From contig JAGVNS010000157.1 in the NCBI GenBank assembly GCA_020053155.1, positions 1 through 6,988 on the forward strand: a stretch of 6,988 nt of DNA, written 5' to 3'. Position numbers and translations under genes: made by a program. This DNA comes from Nitrososphaerota archaeon. Its GTDB lineage: Archaea; Iainarchaeota; Iainarchaeia; Iainarchaeales; VGJJ01. A model generated the notes under the pieces. It ran no database searches and was not told where the DNA came from. It saw only the letters and a program-made list of their open reading frames with translations. Below, in pieces: positions 1 through 6,281 of the stretch. Each line of letters opens with the position of its first letter. The first letter of the stretch is position 1.

Positions 1-65
1 CACAGAAATCACGCTCCACAAAAAAGAATACAAAAATAGAAAACAATCAGAGAAAATAAAACTAT

Positions 66-80
66 CGAAAAAAAAGAGGG
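66..80 (-). terminator. Oligo-T transcription terminator after the VOC gene
   Basis: Immediately after the VOC gene stop, the minus strand reads CCCTC followed by eight T residues (68-75) with no obvious hairpin. Intrinsic termination in archaea is driven mainly by oligo-T tracts in the non-template strand, so this is a plausible terminator for the minus-strand unit. The rest of 1-65 is A-rich on the plus strand and non-coding, with several shorter A runs that could act as backup sites. No other feature was seen there. Confidence 0.5.
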
Positions 81-548
81 TTAATCAAAGTTCTCAATAT
101 CTAATTTCTCCATTTGGAGCATGGCCATCATGACGCGCTGAGATTTTACGGGGTCCTTGTCGGTCATTAATTTTCCCATGATGCGGGGGACAATTTGCCA
201 CGTGACGCCGTATTTGTCCGTGACCCAGCCACAGGGCTGAGCATTTCCATCGCGGGAAAGTTTGCTCCACAACCCGTCAATTTCCTCTTGGGTTACACAA
301 TTTACGAGGAATGAAATGGCGGGAGAGAATGAAAAAGTTGGGCCCCCATTCAGCGCGGTAAAATTTTGTCCATTAAGCTTGAAGCTGATGGTCATGACGC
401 TGTCTTTTTTTCGGCCGGCGGCTTTTGCTCCGGCGGTGTCATAGCGTGCCACGCTTTCAATTTTGGAATTTTTGAACAGTGAAACGTAGAAATGGACGGC
501 CTCTTCGGCCTGGGTGTTGAACCATAGGAATGGAGTGATTTTTTGCAT
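81..548 (-). CDS. VOC-superfamily protein, PhnB/3-dmu-9_3-mt-like
   Basis: This 155-residue protein belongs to the vicinal-oxygen-chelate fold, in the group annotated as PhnB-like or '3-demethylubiquinone-9 3-methyltransferase' (PF06983). That name is historical: no member shown to have that activity is implied, and the substrate is unknown. Visible family marks are the opening ITPFLWF followed by AEEAVHFY, the central NFTALNGGP (about 62-70), and CGWVTDKYGVTWQIVP (about 106-121). The C-terminal helix contains SQRVMMAML. The length is that of a complete single-domain protein, and it is probably cytosolic and dimeric as in relatives. The ATG is supported by AAGGG eight bases upstream. The family is very common in bacteria, so transfer into this genome is possible but not shown. 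It lies downstream of vapBC on the same strand with a 104-bp gap and its own likely promoter. Confidence 0.9.
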   Translation of the reverse strand: MQKITPFLWFNTQAEEAVHFYVSLFKNSKIESVARYDTAGAKAAGRKKDSVMTISFKLNGQNFTALNGGPTFSFSPAISFLVNCVTQEEIDGLWSKLSRDGNAQPCGWVTDKYGVTWQIVPRIMGKLMTDKDPVKSQRVMMAMLQMEKLDIENFD

Positions 549-573
549 GTGAAGTTCCCTTATTATTTAGTTT

Positions 574-598
574 GTGATATTAAGTCGTTATAAATATT
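574..598 (-). promoter_or_regulatory. Candidate promoter for the VOC gene
   Basis: The minus strand holds two TATA-like stretches. TTTATAA at 588-594 would place the transcript start near 565 and leave a short leader containing AAGGG. TTAATATCA at about 575-583 would give a near-leaderless start. The first fits better with the Shine-Dalgarno-like sequence ahead of the ATG. The gap 549-652 shows nothing else. Confidence 0.35.
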
Positions 599-652
599 CT
601 CAGAAAAGGGGCGATACCAGGGCAATATACTACTAGAAGTTGGGTGTGAAAA

Positions 653-1051
653 TCATTTTAATGGGTTTATGGCTTTAATTCCGGGGATTTTGGCAAAATC
701 GCTTGTATCTTCCGTATAAATGGTGGCAATTTGGTAACGCTTGGCCGTTGAGGAGATGAGACCATCCCAAAAAGAGGCTGCATATTGGTCGGCCCATGCA
801 AGGGATTGAACGACATCGGACGGTTTTTCCTCTAGAATAGTAAACTGTCTCTGGATGATGTAAAGATAGTGTTGAACCCTCTCTACCGCCACTTTTTTCT
901 TCTCATATAAAACAGCTGCAAACTCCCTCACATTTTGCTGCGAAACAAAAAGGGACGACTCATTTTCAAAGGAATTAATAAAAGACACGGCCACACGGTG
1001 CTTTTCATGTTCGCGATTATCAAAATAATACACCAATAAATTAGTGTCCAC
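653..1051 (-). CDS. vapC: PIN-domain ribonuclease toxin, VapC-like
   Basis: The predicted product is a PIN-domain endoribonuclease of about 132 residues, the toxin half of a VapBC-type pair; such toxins usually cut tRNA or rRNA with Mg2+ or Mn2+. The acidic active-site pattern is complete: Asp2 in DTNLLVYYFD, Glu43 in QNVREF, Asp96 in SFWDGLI, and Asp115/Asp118 in YTEDTSDF (numbering from the GTG). The reading frame is open upstream to an ATG at 1117, but that extension is the antitoxin's coding region in another frame and lies outside the PIN fold. The likely start is GTG at 1051, or the adjacent TTG at 1054. Both lie behind AAAGGAAAA and overlap the antitoxin gene by 11 or 14 bases, which suggests translational coupling. 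The protein is full length with no missing catalytic residue. The RNA target cannot be read from the sequence. Confidence 0.88.
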   Translation of the reverse strand: MDTNLLVYYFDNREHEKHRVAVSFINSFENESSLFVSQQNVREFAAVLYEKKKVAVERVQHYLYIIQRQFTILEEKPSDVVQSLAWADQYAASFWDGLISSTAKRYQIATIYTEDTSDFAKIPGIKAINPLK

Positions 1052-1292
1052 CAAAGCGTTTTCCTTTGTAGAGTTCTTTCCTATCAAACTTCCCCACCCC
1101 CAAATCAATATCGGCATCCGCTAAAATCTTCGCCCTTTTCCATGCTTCCTCACGCGACATTTCGCGTTCGAATACTTCGAGGGCCTGCTCTACCGTCTCG
1201 GATAGAGAACCTTTCTTCCCCCCTTTCAATTCAGCCAATGTACGCAAACGATTTTCCCCTTTTTCGCTCAGTGAAAGCAATATCTGTCCCAT
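1041..1292 (-). CDS. Antitoxin of the VapBC-like pair, ribbon-helix-helix type
   Basis: This 83-residue protein lies directly ahead of the PIN toxin and overlaps it, the standard antitoxin position. Residues about 2-45 fit a ribbon-helix-helix fold: a short strand (QILLSLS), a helix (EKGENRLRTLAELK), a glycine/lysine turn, and a second helix beginning SLSETVEQALEVFERE. The polar, charged C-terminal half (about 46-83) would be the segment that wraps the toxin and blocks its active site. RHH antitoxins normally bind operator DNA as dimers and repress their own operon. A dyad over the promoter here (1314-1340) fits that. The ATG at 1292 has no Shine-Dalgarno but lies about 27 bp from a TATA box, suggesting a leaderless message. 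The RHH call rests on pattern and context, without a diagnostic motif. Confidence 0.8.
   Translation of the reverse strand: MGQILLSLSEKGENRLRTLAELKGGKKGSLSETVEQALEVFEREMSREEAWKRAKILADADIDLGVGKFDRKELYKGKRFGGH
1059..1067 (-). promoter_or_regulatory. Shine-Dalgarno site deciding the vapC start
   Basis: The minus strand reads AAAGGAAAA inside the 3' end of the antitoxin gene. GGA ends 7 bases before TTG (1054) and 10 bases before GTG (1051). This supports a start inside the antitoxin's last codons over the upstream ATG at 1117. Confidence 0.55.
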
Positions 1293-1313
1293 AACAATAG
1301 TATGGACTTGACT

Positions 1314-1340
1314 GGTATATATGTATTTCCATATATAACC
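1314..1340 (-). promoter_or_regulatory. TATA box embedded in an inverted repeat (vapBC promoter/operator)
   Basis: Arms TATATATG (1316-1323) and CATATATA (1330-1337) are exact inverted copies separated by six bases, with flanking GG/CC extending the symmetry imperfectly. The arm nearer the gene is centred about 27 bp before the antitoxin ATG, the expected TATA spacing for a leaderless archaeal transcript. A dimeric RHH antitoxin bound to the dyad would block TBP. Binding by the antitoxin is inferred. Confidence 0.55.
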
Positions 1341-1362
1341 GTTTAGATGGTAAACCGCCGAG

Positions 1363-1367
1363 AAAAA
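1363..1367 (-). terminator. Weak oligo-T terminator after cpgS
   Basis: Fourteen bases past the cpgS stop, the minus strand has a run of five T residues (CGATTTTTCTCGG) without a convincing hairpin. It is a weak candidate for ending the cca-cpgS transcript ahead of the vapBC promoter. Confidence 0.2.
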
Positions 1368-1380
1368 TCGTTAAATGGAG

Positions 1381-2724
1381 TTAAATAAACCCTTTTTGTT
1401 TTAACACTTTCTTCAAATCGAATTTTCCTTTTTCTTTTAAGGAATAATTGACTTGAATAATGGGTTTGTTAAGTTTGAGAATATTGCGCAAATCAATGGG
1501 AGTGCCTGAAACAATGTAATCGCACTCTGCAGAATTGAGTGTTTGCTCCAAATCCCGTATTTGTTCTTTCGAATATCCAAGAGCGGGAATGACGGTGTCT
1601 AATTGGTGGTATTTTTCAAAGGCTTTCTCAATGCTTCGTACCAAAAAAGGGCGGGGGTTCACAATTTCGGCCTTTTTCATTTTGGCAAAAACGGTTCCCG
1701 CACCATAGGGCATTCCTCCATGCGTTACGGTGGGGCCATCCTCTACCACCACCACTCTCTTTCCGCGCAAGTTGACGTTGGATTCGCTCGAAAGAATGGA
1801 TTCTGCATGAATGATTCTCGCGTGCGGATTGAAATGGTGAATGTTTTTGACGGTTGCTTTAATTTGGGTGGGATCAGCCGCATTTTCTTTGTTTATCACG
1901 CATACATCGGCCATGCGAAGGTTTGTTTCTCCCGGATGGTAGTGCATTTCATCCCCCGCGCGGAGGGGGTCTACTACGACAAACAGTAAGTTGGGTTGAA
2001 TGAACGAAAAATCATTATTTCCCCCATCCCAAATAATCACATCCGCTTCCTTTTCGGCCGCATGGAGGATTTTTTCATAATTGACTCCCGCATACACGAC
2101 AAATCCTTCCCTCACGGGGCGCTCGTACTCTTCTCGTTCCTCAATGGTTGTTTTATATTTTTTCAAATCGCTCAATTTAGCGAAGCGCTCCACTTCCTGG
2201 CGCACTAAATCCCCATAGGGCATGGGGTGGCGAATGATTACGGCTTTTTTTCCACGGGATTTGAAAATTTGGGCGATTTTTCTCGTGGTTTGACTCTTTC
2301 CACTTCCCGTACGAACGGCACACACGGCAATGACGGGCTTCGTGCTCTTCAACATGGTGGCATTGGGCCCCAGCAAACGAAAGTTGGTTCCCGCCGCAAG
2401 GCATTCCGAGGCTTTGTGCATCACATACTCATGGGGAACGTCCGAATAGGCAAACACCACTTCATCCACTTTGTATTTCTGAATGAGCTCAGTCAATTTT
2501 TCTTCCGAAAAAATGGAAATCCCTTTTGGATATAATTTTCCGGCCAGCTTGGAAGGAAATTTCCTGCCTGCAATGCCAGGTATTTGGGTCGCGGTGAAGC
2601 AGACGACGTGGTAGAAGGGGTTATCTTTATAGAACTGGTAAAAATCGAAAAAATCGCGCCCAGCGGCACCCATAATGATTATTTTCCGCGTGACAAAACC
2701 TACCTGGGTTGTGAGGCCGACCAT
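1381..2724 (-). CDS. cpgS: Cyclic 2,3-diphosphoglycerate synthetase-family protein
   Basis: This 447-residue protein resembles the archaeal enzyme that closes 2,3-diphosphoglycerate into its cyclic form using ATP, a solute and phosphate store in some methanogens. The family was earlier labelled 'predicted GTPase'. Residues about 14-130 form a Rossmann-like domain (KIIIMGAAGRDFFDF), followed by a nucleotide-binding domain with the P-loop VRTGSGKSQTTR (137-148). Further blocks are RHPMPYGDL (165-173), IIWDGGNNDFSF (230-241), HPGETNLRMADV (263-274) and VVVEDGPTVTHGGMPYGAG (325-343). The length matches the family at about 450 residues. The ATG is backed by AAGGGAGAG ten bases upstream, although the first 11 or so residues precede the usual family start; no alternative start codon lies between. 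It follows cca by 27 bp, probably in one operon. Many family members occur outside methanogens, so the exact product here is uncertain. Confidence 0.87.
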   Translation of the reverse strand: MVGLTTQVGFVTRKIIIMGAAGRDFFDFYQFYKDNPFYHVVCFTATQIPGIAGRKFPSKLAGKLYPKGISIFSEEKLTELIQKYKVDEVVFAYSDVPHEYVMHKASECLAAGTNFRLLGPNATMLKSTKPVIAVCAVRTGSGKSQTTRKIAQIFKSRGKKAVIIRHPMPYGDLVRQEVERFAKLSDLKKYKTTIEEREEYERPVREGFVVYAGVNYEKILHAAEKEADVIIWDGGNNDFSFIQPNLLFVVVDPLRAGDEMHYHPGETNLRMADVCVINKENAADPTQIKATVKNIHHFNPHARIIHAESILSSESNVNLRGKRVVVVEDGPTVTHGGMPYGAGTVFAKMKKAEIVNPRPFLVRSIEKAFEKYHQLDTVIPALGYSKEQIRDLEQTLNSAECDYIVSGTPIDLRNILKLNKPIIQVNYSLKEKGKFDLKKVLKQKGFI

Positions 2725-2732
2725 GTATACAT

Positions 2733-2741
2733 CTCTCCCTT
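2733..2741 (-). promoter_or_regulatory. Shine-Dalgarno site for cpgS
   Basis: AAGGGAGAG lies in the 27-bp gap between the cca stop and the cpgS ATG; GGGAG ends ten bases before the ATG. A Shine-Dalgarno here fits translation of an internal operon gene, in contrast to the leaderless-type start of cca. Confidence 0.5.
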
Positions 2742-2751
2742 GCCTGTTTTT

Positions 2752-4134
2752 TCAGAGAAAAGGCTCTTTCCCTTTTAAGAACACGCTCAATGCGAATGCA
2801 AAATGGGTATTTTTGGAAAAAAGGGAGAGAATCTGGGATTCGGAAAGGGGCTTTGCCCGGAGGAGCATTTTTCCCCACCCGCTCGTCTCGTTCAGTGCGG
2901 ACTTTTTGGCTTCGTTAAGCAATGCGTCCGCGGCGTGCGTTATTTTTCGCTGGACTTCTAAAACAATTCTCCCCTCCTCGACGCGAGGACCCGACAAAGG
3001 AGAAGGATGGGCCTTCAAAAAATCCGTACAGTGACGCGCCTCCACCACTTTGGGACCCGTGCGTGTCTGGGATTTCTGGAGAAGGGGATTGTCCACCTCA
3101 AGCAGGATAACGGCATCCTTCAGGCCATCCGTCCAATGGAAAGAACGGCAGACCGAAAAGGAATGGGATGACAGCCCATGGGAAAGTTTCTTGGTCAGAC
3201 GCTGCAACTGTCCCCACGCCACGTCCGAAAGGAGATTGGGGGGATATGGAAGGTGGATGCCCACCAGCTCTTCGGCCGAAAAATAGGATTTGACCTGCGC
3301 TTTAGACAAATGGGAGCGGGGCTTCCCAAAAAAGAAATGCTCGGATGGTTTTTCCAAAAAAGTACGGGAGGCCAGAATCATTCGCGCAAACTGGTTGTAG
3401 GATAACGCTCCCGCCACATTCCTGGATTTGTCCGTTGGATCCACCACCAGAAAAAAAGGCGATTGAAAAGAAGATGACGCGTCGGAAGGGGCGGGATAAT
3501 GCCCCGCGATGTCAATCACATTCTGGTCGCGCCACGCGGAAATCCCCTCCAATGCCTTTTCGAACGACCCATATTGAAGAATGAGAATCTCCACTAAATA
3601 GCCTGGAACCCCCTGCATTTTGACGTCGGCGCCGTATACCCCTATCCCCTTCAGGAACTGCTTGAGGAGGCGCACTTCCCCCTGCTGCACGGGAGAGAGG
3701 TGCTTTCGCATGTAGGCCGCATGAAAGGGAGTGCGGTCCACCGCCGACAGCTTTTCAGCGGCCTTGTTCACTTGGTAGGCAGGGACAATTTCCACGTTGA
3801 ATCCGTCAATGACCCCCCGCACGTAGGGGTGTTCGCTGTATGCCTCTTCATGAAAACTTTTATCAAAAACCGAGTGGCCCATTTTCAATCCCGCCACTTC
3901 AAATTTTTTACGGGAAAGAGTGGGAGAATAAAAGACGAAAATGTCGAAGTCGCGGTCCCCTTTCAAATGCGTGTTGCGCGCAAGCGAACCAGCTAAAATG
4001 GCTCCGATATGAGGCCCCTTTAACGATTTTATTTTTTTAAGAAGGGCATGAACCATTTTTTCTTCGACAACACGCTCTTCCTCCGAGGGAGTGATGCGTG
4101 CGAGCACTTTTTTCAAGAGTGCGGGGGAAATCAT
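2752..4134 (-). CDS. cca: CCA-adding enzyme (tRNA nucleotidyltransferase), archaeal class I
   Basis: The product adds or repairs the 3'-terminal CCA of tRNAs from CTP and ATP, in the cytosol and without a nucleic-acid template. It has 460 residues, close to the usual archaeal size. The nucleotidyltransferase head has the GS motif (AGSLARN, 48-54) followed by the DxD pair Asp62/Asp64 in DRDFDIFVF. The likely third carboxylate is Glu115 in FNVEIVPAY, where Asp is more familiar to me. Next come archaeal CCA blocks AVDRTPFHAAYM (131-142), the tRNA-binding helical region with GVYGADVKMQGVPGYLVEIL (165-184), WRDQNVIDIAGHY (201-213), and VDPTDKSRNVAGALS (231-245). The C-terminal part, to 460, is the tail/body region and is weakly conserved. 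The ATG lies 26 bp from the centre of a TATA box shared with the divergent ATPase gene, so the message is probably leaderless. cpgS follows in the same direction. Confidence 0.95.
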   Translation of the reverse strand: MISPALLKKVLARITPSEEERVVEEKMVHALLKKIKSLKGPHIGAILAGSLARNTHLKGDRDFDIFVFYSPTLSRKKFEVAGLKMGHSVFDKSFHEEAYSEHPYVRGVIDGFNVEIVPAYQVNKAAEKLSAVDRTPFHAAYMRKHLSPVQQGEVRLLKQFLKGIGVYGADVKMQGVPGYLVEILILQYGSFEKALEGISAWRDQNVIDIAGHYPAPSDASSSFQSPFFLVVDPTDKSRNVAGALSYNQFARMILASRTFLEKPSEHFFFGKPRSHLSKAQVKSYFSAEELVGIHLPYPPNLLSDVAWGQLQRLTKKLSHGLSSHSFSVCRSFHWTDGLKDAVILLEVDNPLLQKSQTRTGPKVVEARHCTDFLKAHPSPLSGPRVEEGRIVLEVQRKITHAADALLNEAKKSALNETSGWGKMLLRAKPLSESQILSLFSKNTHFAFALSVFLKGKEPFL

Positions 4135-4151
4135 AAATGCAACCCACCAAT

Positions 4152-4168
4152 CGGCTTAATATAATCCG
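4152..4168. promoter_or_regulatory. Shared bidirectional TATA box between cca and the ATPase gene
   Basis: The 51-bp spacer between the two divergent ATG codons contains one clear TATA-like element, TTAATATAAT on the plus strand and ATTATATTAA on the minus strand. It sits in an imperfect dyad, CGG-n-TTA-nnn-TAA-n-CCG, centred on 4160. The cca ATG (A at 4134) and the ATPase ATG (A at 4186) are each exactly 26 bp from that centre. This is the spacing at which TBP-directed initiation would begin at the start codon on either side. Neither flank has a strong purine-rich BRE. No other TATA-like sequence is apparent in the spacer. Confidence 0.6.
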
Positions 4169-4185
4169 ACGCTTTCGGCTTGCAG

Positions 4186-5751
4186 ATGAACCCAGGCCTC
4201 TCGCCCGTAGAAGGGGTGGTGTTGGACCGCGGACCCCACGCCATCATCCGGGAGGGATTCCCCTACAATGCGTATGCGGTCACGCGCACCCTCTTGGGGG
4301 ATGCGGAAGAAAAGATAGCGGAAGCCCTGTCCAGCGCCCTCAACCGGAGCCAGCATGCGGATGAGTGGGCCGCCAATCTCCCCCCATCGCTTTCCAAAGG
4401 ATTTCCAAGCGCATTCAAAACGAAAATCCTATCCCTCTCTGACTCATTGGAATTGGTAGAGAAGCTCCCGCGCGAGGAGGATTGGAAAATGCTCTCCCAA
4501 AAACTGGAAGAGATAGTAGGGGAATTCAACGTCCCCGCAAAAAACGTTCCCGCATTCATCGTACGGGTGTTGGACGAGGGAATTGGGTATGGTTTTTTGG
4601 GCGAACTCATGCGGGATGGGGAATTGGAAGAAATAATGGTAAACGGGTTCATGCGCAACGTTTTCGTATACCACCGAAAATGGGGCATGTGCAAAACCAA
4701 CTTGGTCGTCTCCCCGCATGACACTACCATCCTGCGCATCATCACCAAAGCGGCCAAATACGCGGGAAGGGCGTTTCACGACCATGACCCTCTGCTGGAT
4801 GCACGCCTGCCGGACGGTTCCCGTTTGAATGCGACGTACGAAACGGTCTCCCCATTCGGCCATTCCCTCACCATCCGAAAGTTCACGAGCGAGAACCTTT
4901 CGCTGGTGGAACTCATTGCCAATGGAACACTCTCAACGGAACTGGGGGCATTTCTTTGGTTGATGGTGGAAGGGATGAATGTCAACCCCATGAACGTCAT
5001 CATCACGGGAGGAAGCGGGTGCGGGAAAACAACTTTACTAAATGCCCTCACTACGCTCATACGGTACCGTGAACGGATTATCACCATCGAGGATACGACG
5101 GAGTTGCAATTCAAGGGAAGGGAGAACTGGATATCACTGGAATCACGACCCACGTTAGGAAGCGTGACGGGAGTGAGCATGAACGACTTGCTCAAAAACG
5201 CCATGCGGATGAGACCGGATAGAATCATTTTGGGGGAAGTAAGGGGGGAAGAGGCGCAGACCCTTTTCGTGGCCATGGACACGGGACACGGGGGAATATT
5301 GGGAACCCTGCACTCCAACACCGCACGGGAGATGCTCATTCGTTTGACGACCGAACCCATGAGCGTACCCCAAAGCCTACTGCATCTGCTGGACATGATT
5401 GTAGTATTACAAAAAGTGCACGATTACAAAGAAGGAATGAAGAGAAGAGTGTACCAATTGGCGGAGGTTTCGCATTTGGACCAAAACGTTTTATTGGCCA
5501 ATATTTTCGAACGGAATCCGGATACGGACATTATCATGCGCACCGATACTCCTTCCCACTTATTGCAGGTCATGGCCGACATCTCGGGAAAAAGCAAGCA
5601 GCGCATCATGCAAGAGCTGGAAGTGCGGGAAAAAATACTTGAATGGATGCTCCGCCATAACCTCAGGGACTCCGTAAACGTGGAAAAAATAGTCCAACAA
5701 TACTATTTCGACCCCGCGGCCGTATTGGAGGAAGTGAATAAGGATTTGTGA
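4186..5751 (+). CDS. Type II/IV secretion-system ATPase (CpaF/ArlI/VirB11-like)
   Basis: This hexameric P-loop ATPase (521 residues) would power assembly of a type IV pilus, archaellum-like filament or secretion system at the inner face of the membrane. A helical N-terminal region (about 1-140) precedes the N-terminal secretion-ATPase domain (LGELMRDGELEEIMVNG, about 138-154). The core has Walker A GGSGCGKTT (275-283), the Asp box IITIEDTTELQF (298-309), Walker B RIILGEVRGEEA (346-357) and the His box GHGGILGTLHSN (367-378). All catalytic motifs are intact. The ATG at 4186 is chosen over TTG at 4180 because it lies exactly 26 bp from the TATA centre and no Shine-Dalgarno precedes either. Usually a polytopic TadC/ArlJ-like protein follows; here the next gene is on the opposite strand. 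Whether it serves pili, archaella or secretion cannot be decided. Confidence 0.93.
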   Translation: MNPGLSPVEGVVLDRGPHAIIREGFPYNAYAVTRTLLGDAEEKIAEALSSALNRSQHADEWAANLPPSLSKGFPSAFKTKILSLSDSLELVEKLPREEDWKMLSQKLEEIVGEFNVPAKNVPAFIVRVLDEGIGYGFLGELMRDGELEEIMVNGFMRNVFVYHRKWGMCKTNLVVSPHDTTILRIITKAAKYAGRAFHDHDPLLDARLPDGSRLNATYETVSPFGHSLTIRKFTSENLSLVELIANGTLSTELGAFLWLMVEGMNVNPMNVIITGGSGCGKTTLLNALTTLIRYRERIITIEDTTELQFKGRENWISLESRPTLGSVTGVSMNDLLKNAMRMRPDRIILGEVRGEEAQTLFVAMDTGHGGILGTLHSNTAREMLIRLTTEPMSVPQSLLHLLDMIVVLQKVHDYKEGMKRRVYQLAEVSHLDQNVLLANIFERNPDTDIIMRTDTPSHLLQVMADISGKSKQRIMQELEVREKILEWMLRHNLRDSVNVEKIVQQYYFDPAAVLEEVNKDL

Positions 5752-5756
5752 ATAGT

Positions 5757-6161
5757 TTATCGCATTTTTCGCCTTACGGAGCGGCGGCGCGGTTTCAATG
5801 CTCCATATCGATAAGGTTTGGCACGCCTGTCAACATATTTCAATACCATTTTCCCTCTATGTGGACTGATTAAATCAATGTACCCCTCCACGACGCCATA
5901 CCTGCCAAATCCAGTAAATAGACGGTTAAACCCCTTTTGTGCTCCACTAGGACGTCTACTTTTCGATGGCTGAAAAAATCGCAAATTTTCTATACTAAAT
6001 GGACTAGATTCCGGTATTTTCCTGACTCGAACTATTTGTAGGGGGGGAGTTTTTCTTCTATTCAAATGTATCCTTGGATCCCATTTTTCGCCTTTTCTAG
6101 GCAGCCGCTTTTTAGACGTCATAACCTTTCGCCGTACGCCCAATCGTCTTCGTTGCACCAT
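5757..6161 (-). CDS. Highly basic protein of unknown function
   Basis: This open frame encodes 134 residues from the ATG at 6161, or 138 from a GTG at 6173. I do not recognise it. Over the 138-residue version I count 28 Arg and 15 Lys (31%) against only 8 Asp+Glu, with Arg-rich clusters at both ends (QRRRLGVRRK, PRRRSVRRKMR). The middle looks folded: a Pro/Ser-rich stretch, then FNRLFTGFGRYGVVEGYIDLI and MVLKYVDRR. The charge suggests RNA, DNA or ribosome binding, which is inference from composition only. There is no signal peptide or membrane segment. It converges on the ATPase gene with five bases between stop codons, and no rival long frame covers this interval. The start is unsure: AAAGGA is too close to the ATG, and only weak TATA-like sequences lie upstream. 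It could be a spurious open frame. Confidence 0.55.
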   Translation of the reverse strand: MVQRRRLGVRRKVMTSKKRLPRKGEKWDPRIHLNRRKTPPLQIVRVRKIPESSPFSIENLRFFQPSKSRRPSGAQKGFNRLFTGFGRYGVVEGYIDLISPHRGKMVLKYVDRRAKPYRYGALKPRRRSVRRKMR

Positions 6162-6252
6162 ATCCTTTCTCACCCATTTCCCATTCTTAATCCTTTCTTA
6201 ACATAACCGGGCCTCTTTTCAGTTAATTTTTCTTCCGTCGAAGCCTCAACCA

Positions 6253-6259
6253 TTTTATA
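6253..6259 (+). promoter_or_regulatory. TATA box for the exported-protein gene
   Basis: TTTTATA is centred on 6256, exactly 26 bp before the A of the ATG at 6282, the spacing expected for leaderless initiation. AAAGG is present but only one base before the ATG, too close to serve as a normal ribosome-binding site. The divergent spacer 6162-6281 otherwise shows only weak TTAA-containing motifs that might serve the minus-strand basic gene. Confidence 0.5.
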
Positions 6260-6281
6260 GGTTACGAACCTCTCTAAAGGC

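Noticed and set aside
418..446. Direct repeat CCGGCGG inside the VOC gene
   Set aside because: The two copies arise from adjacent Ala/Gly/Lys codons in the protein's linker and do not extend beyond seven bases.
549..652. Possible small RNA or tRNA in the gap between vapC and the VOC gene
   Set aside because: No cloverleaf, stable hairpin or paired T-loop was visible; only TATA-like and leader sequence was seen.
1052..1117. N-terminal extension of the PIN toxin starting at ATG 1117
   Set aside because: The extension is the antitoxin's coding sequence in another frame, it precedes the PIN fold's first strand, and a Shine-Dalgarno site points to GTG 1051 or TTG 1054.
4180..4185. TTG start two codons upstream of the ATPase ATG
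   Set aside because: No Shine-Dalgarno precedes it, and only the ATG fits the 26-bp TATA spacing.
4776..5396. Minus-strand 206-codon frame inside the ATPase gene
   Set aside because: It lies wholly opposite the Walker A to His-box region of an unmistakable ATPase; the length comes from the constrained codons of the real gene.
6118..6183. Very short alternative minus-strand frame overlapping the start of the basic protein
   Set aside because: It is only about 21 codons long, overlaps the longer frame, and has no recognisable motif. I considered a frameshifted N-terminus of the basic protein but saw no support.
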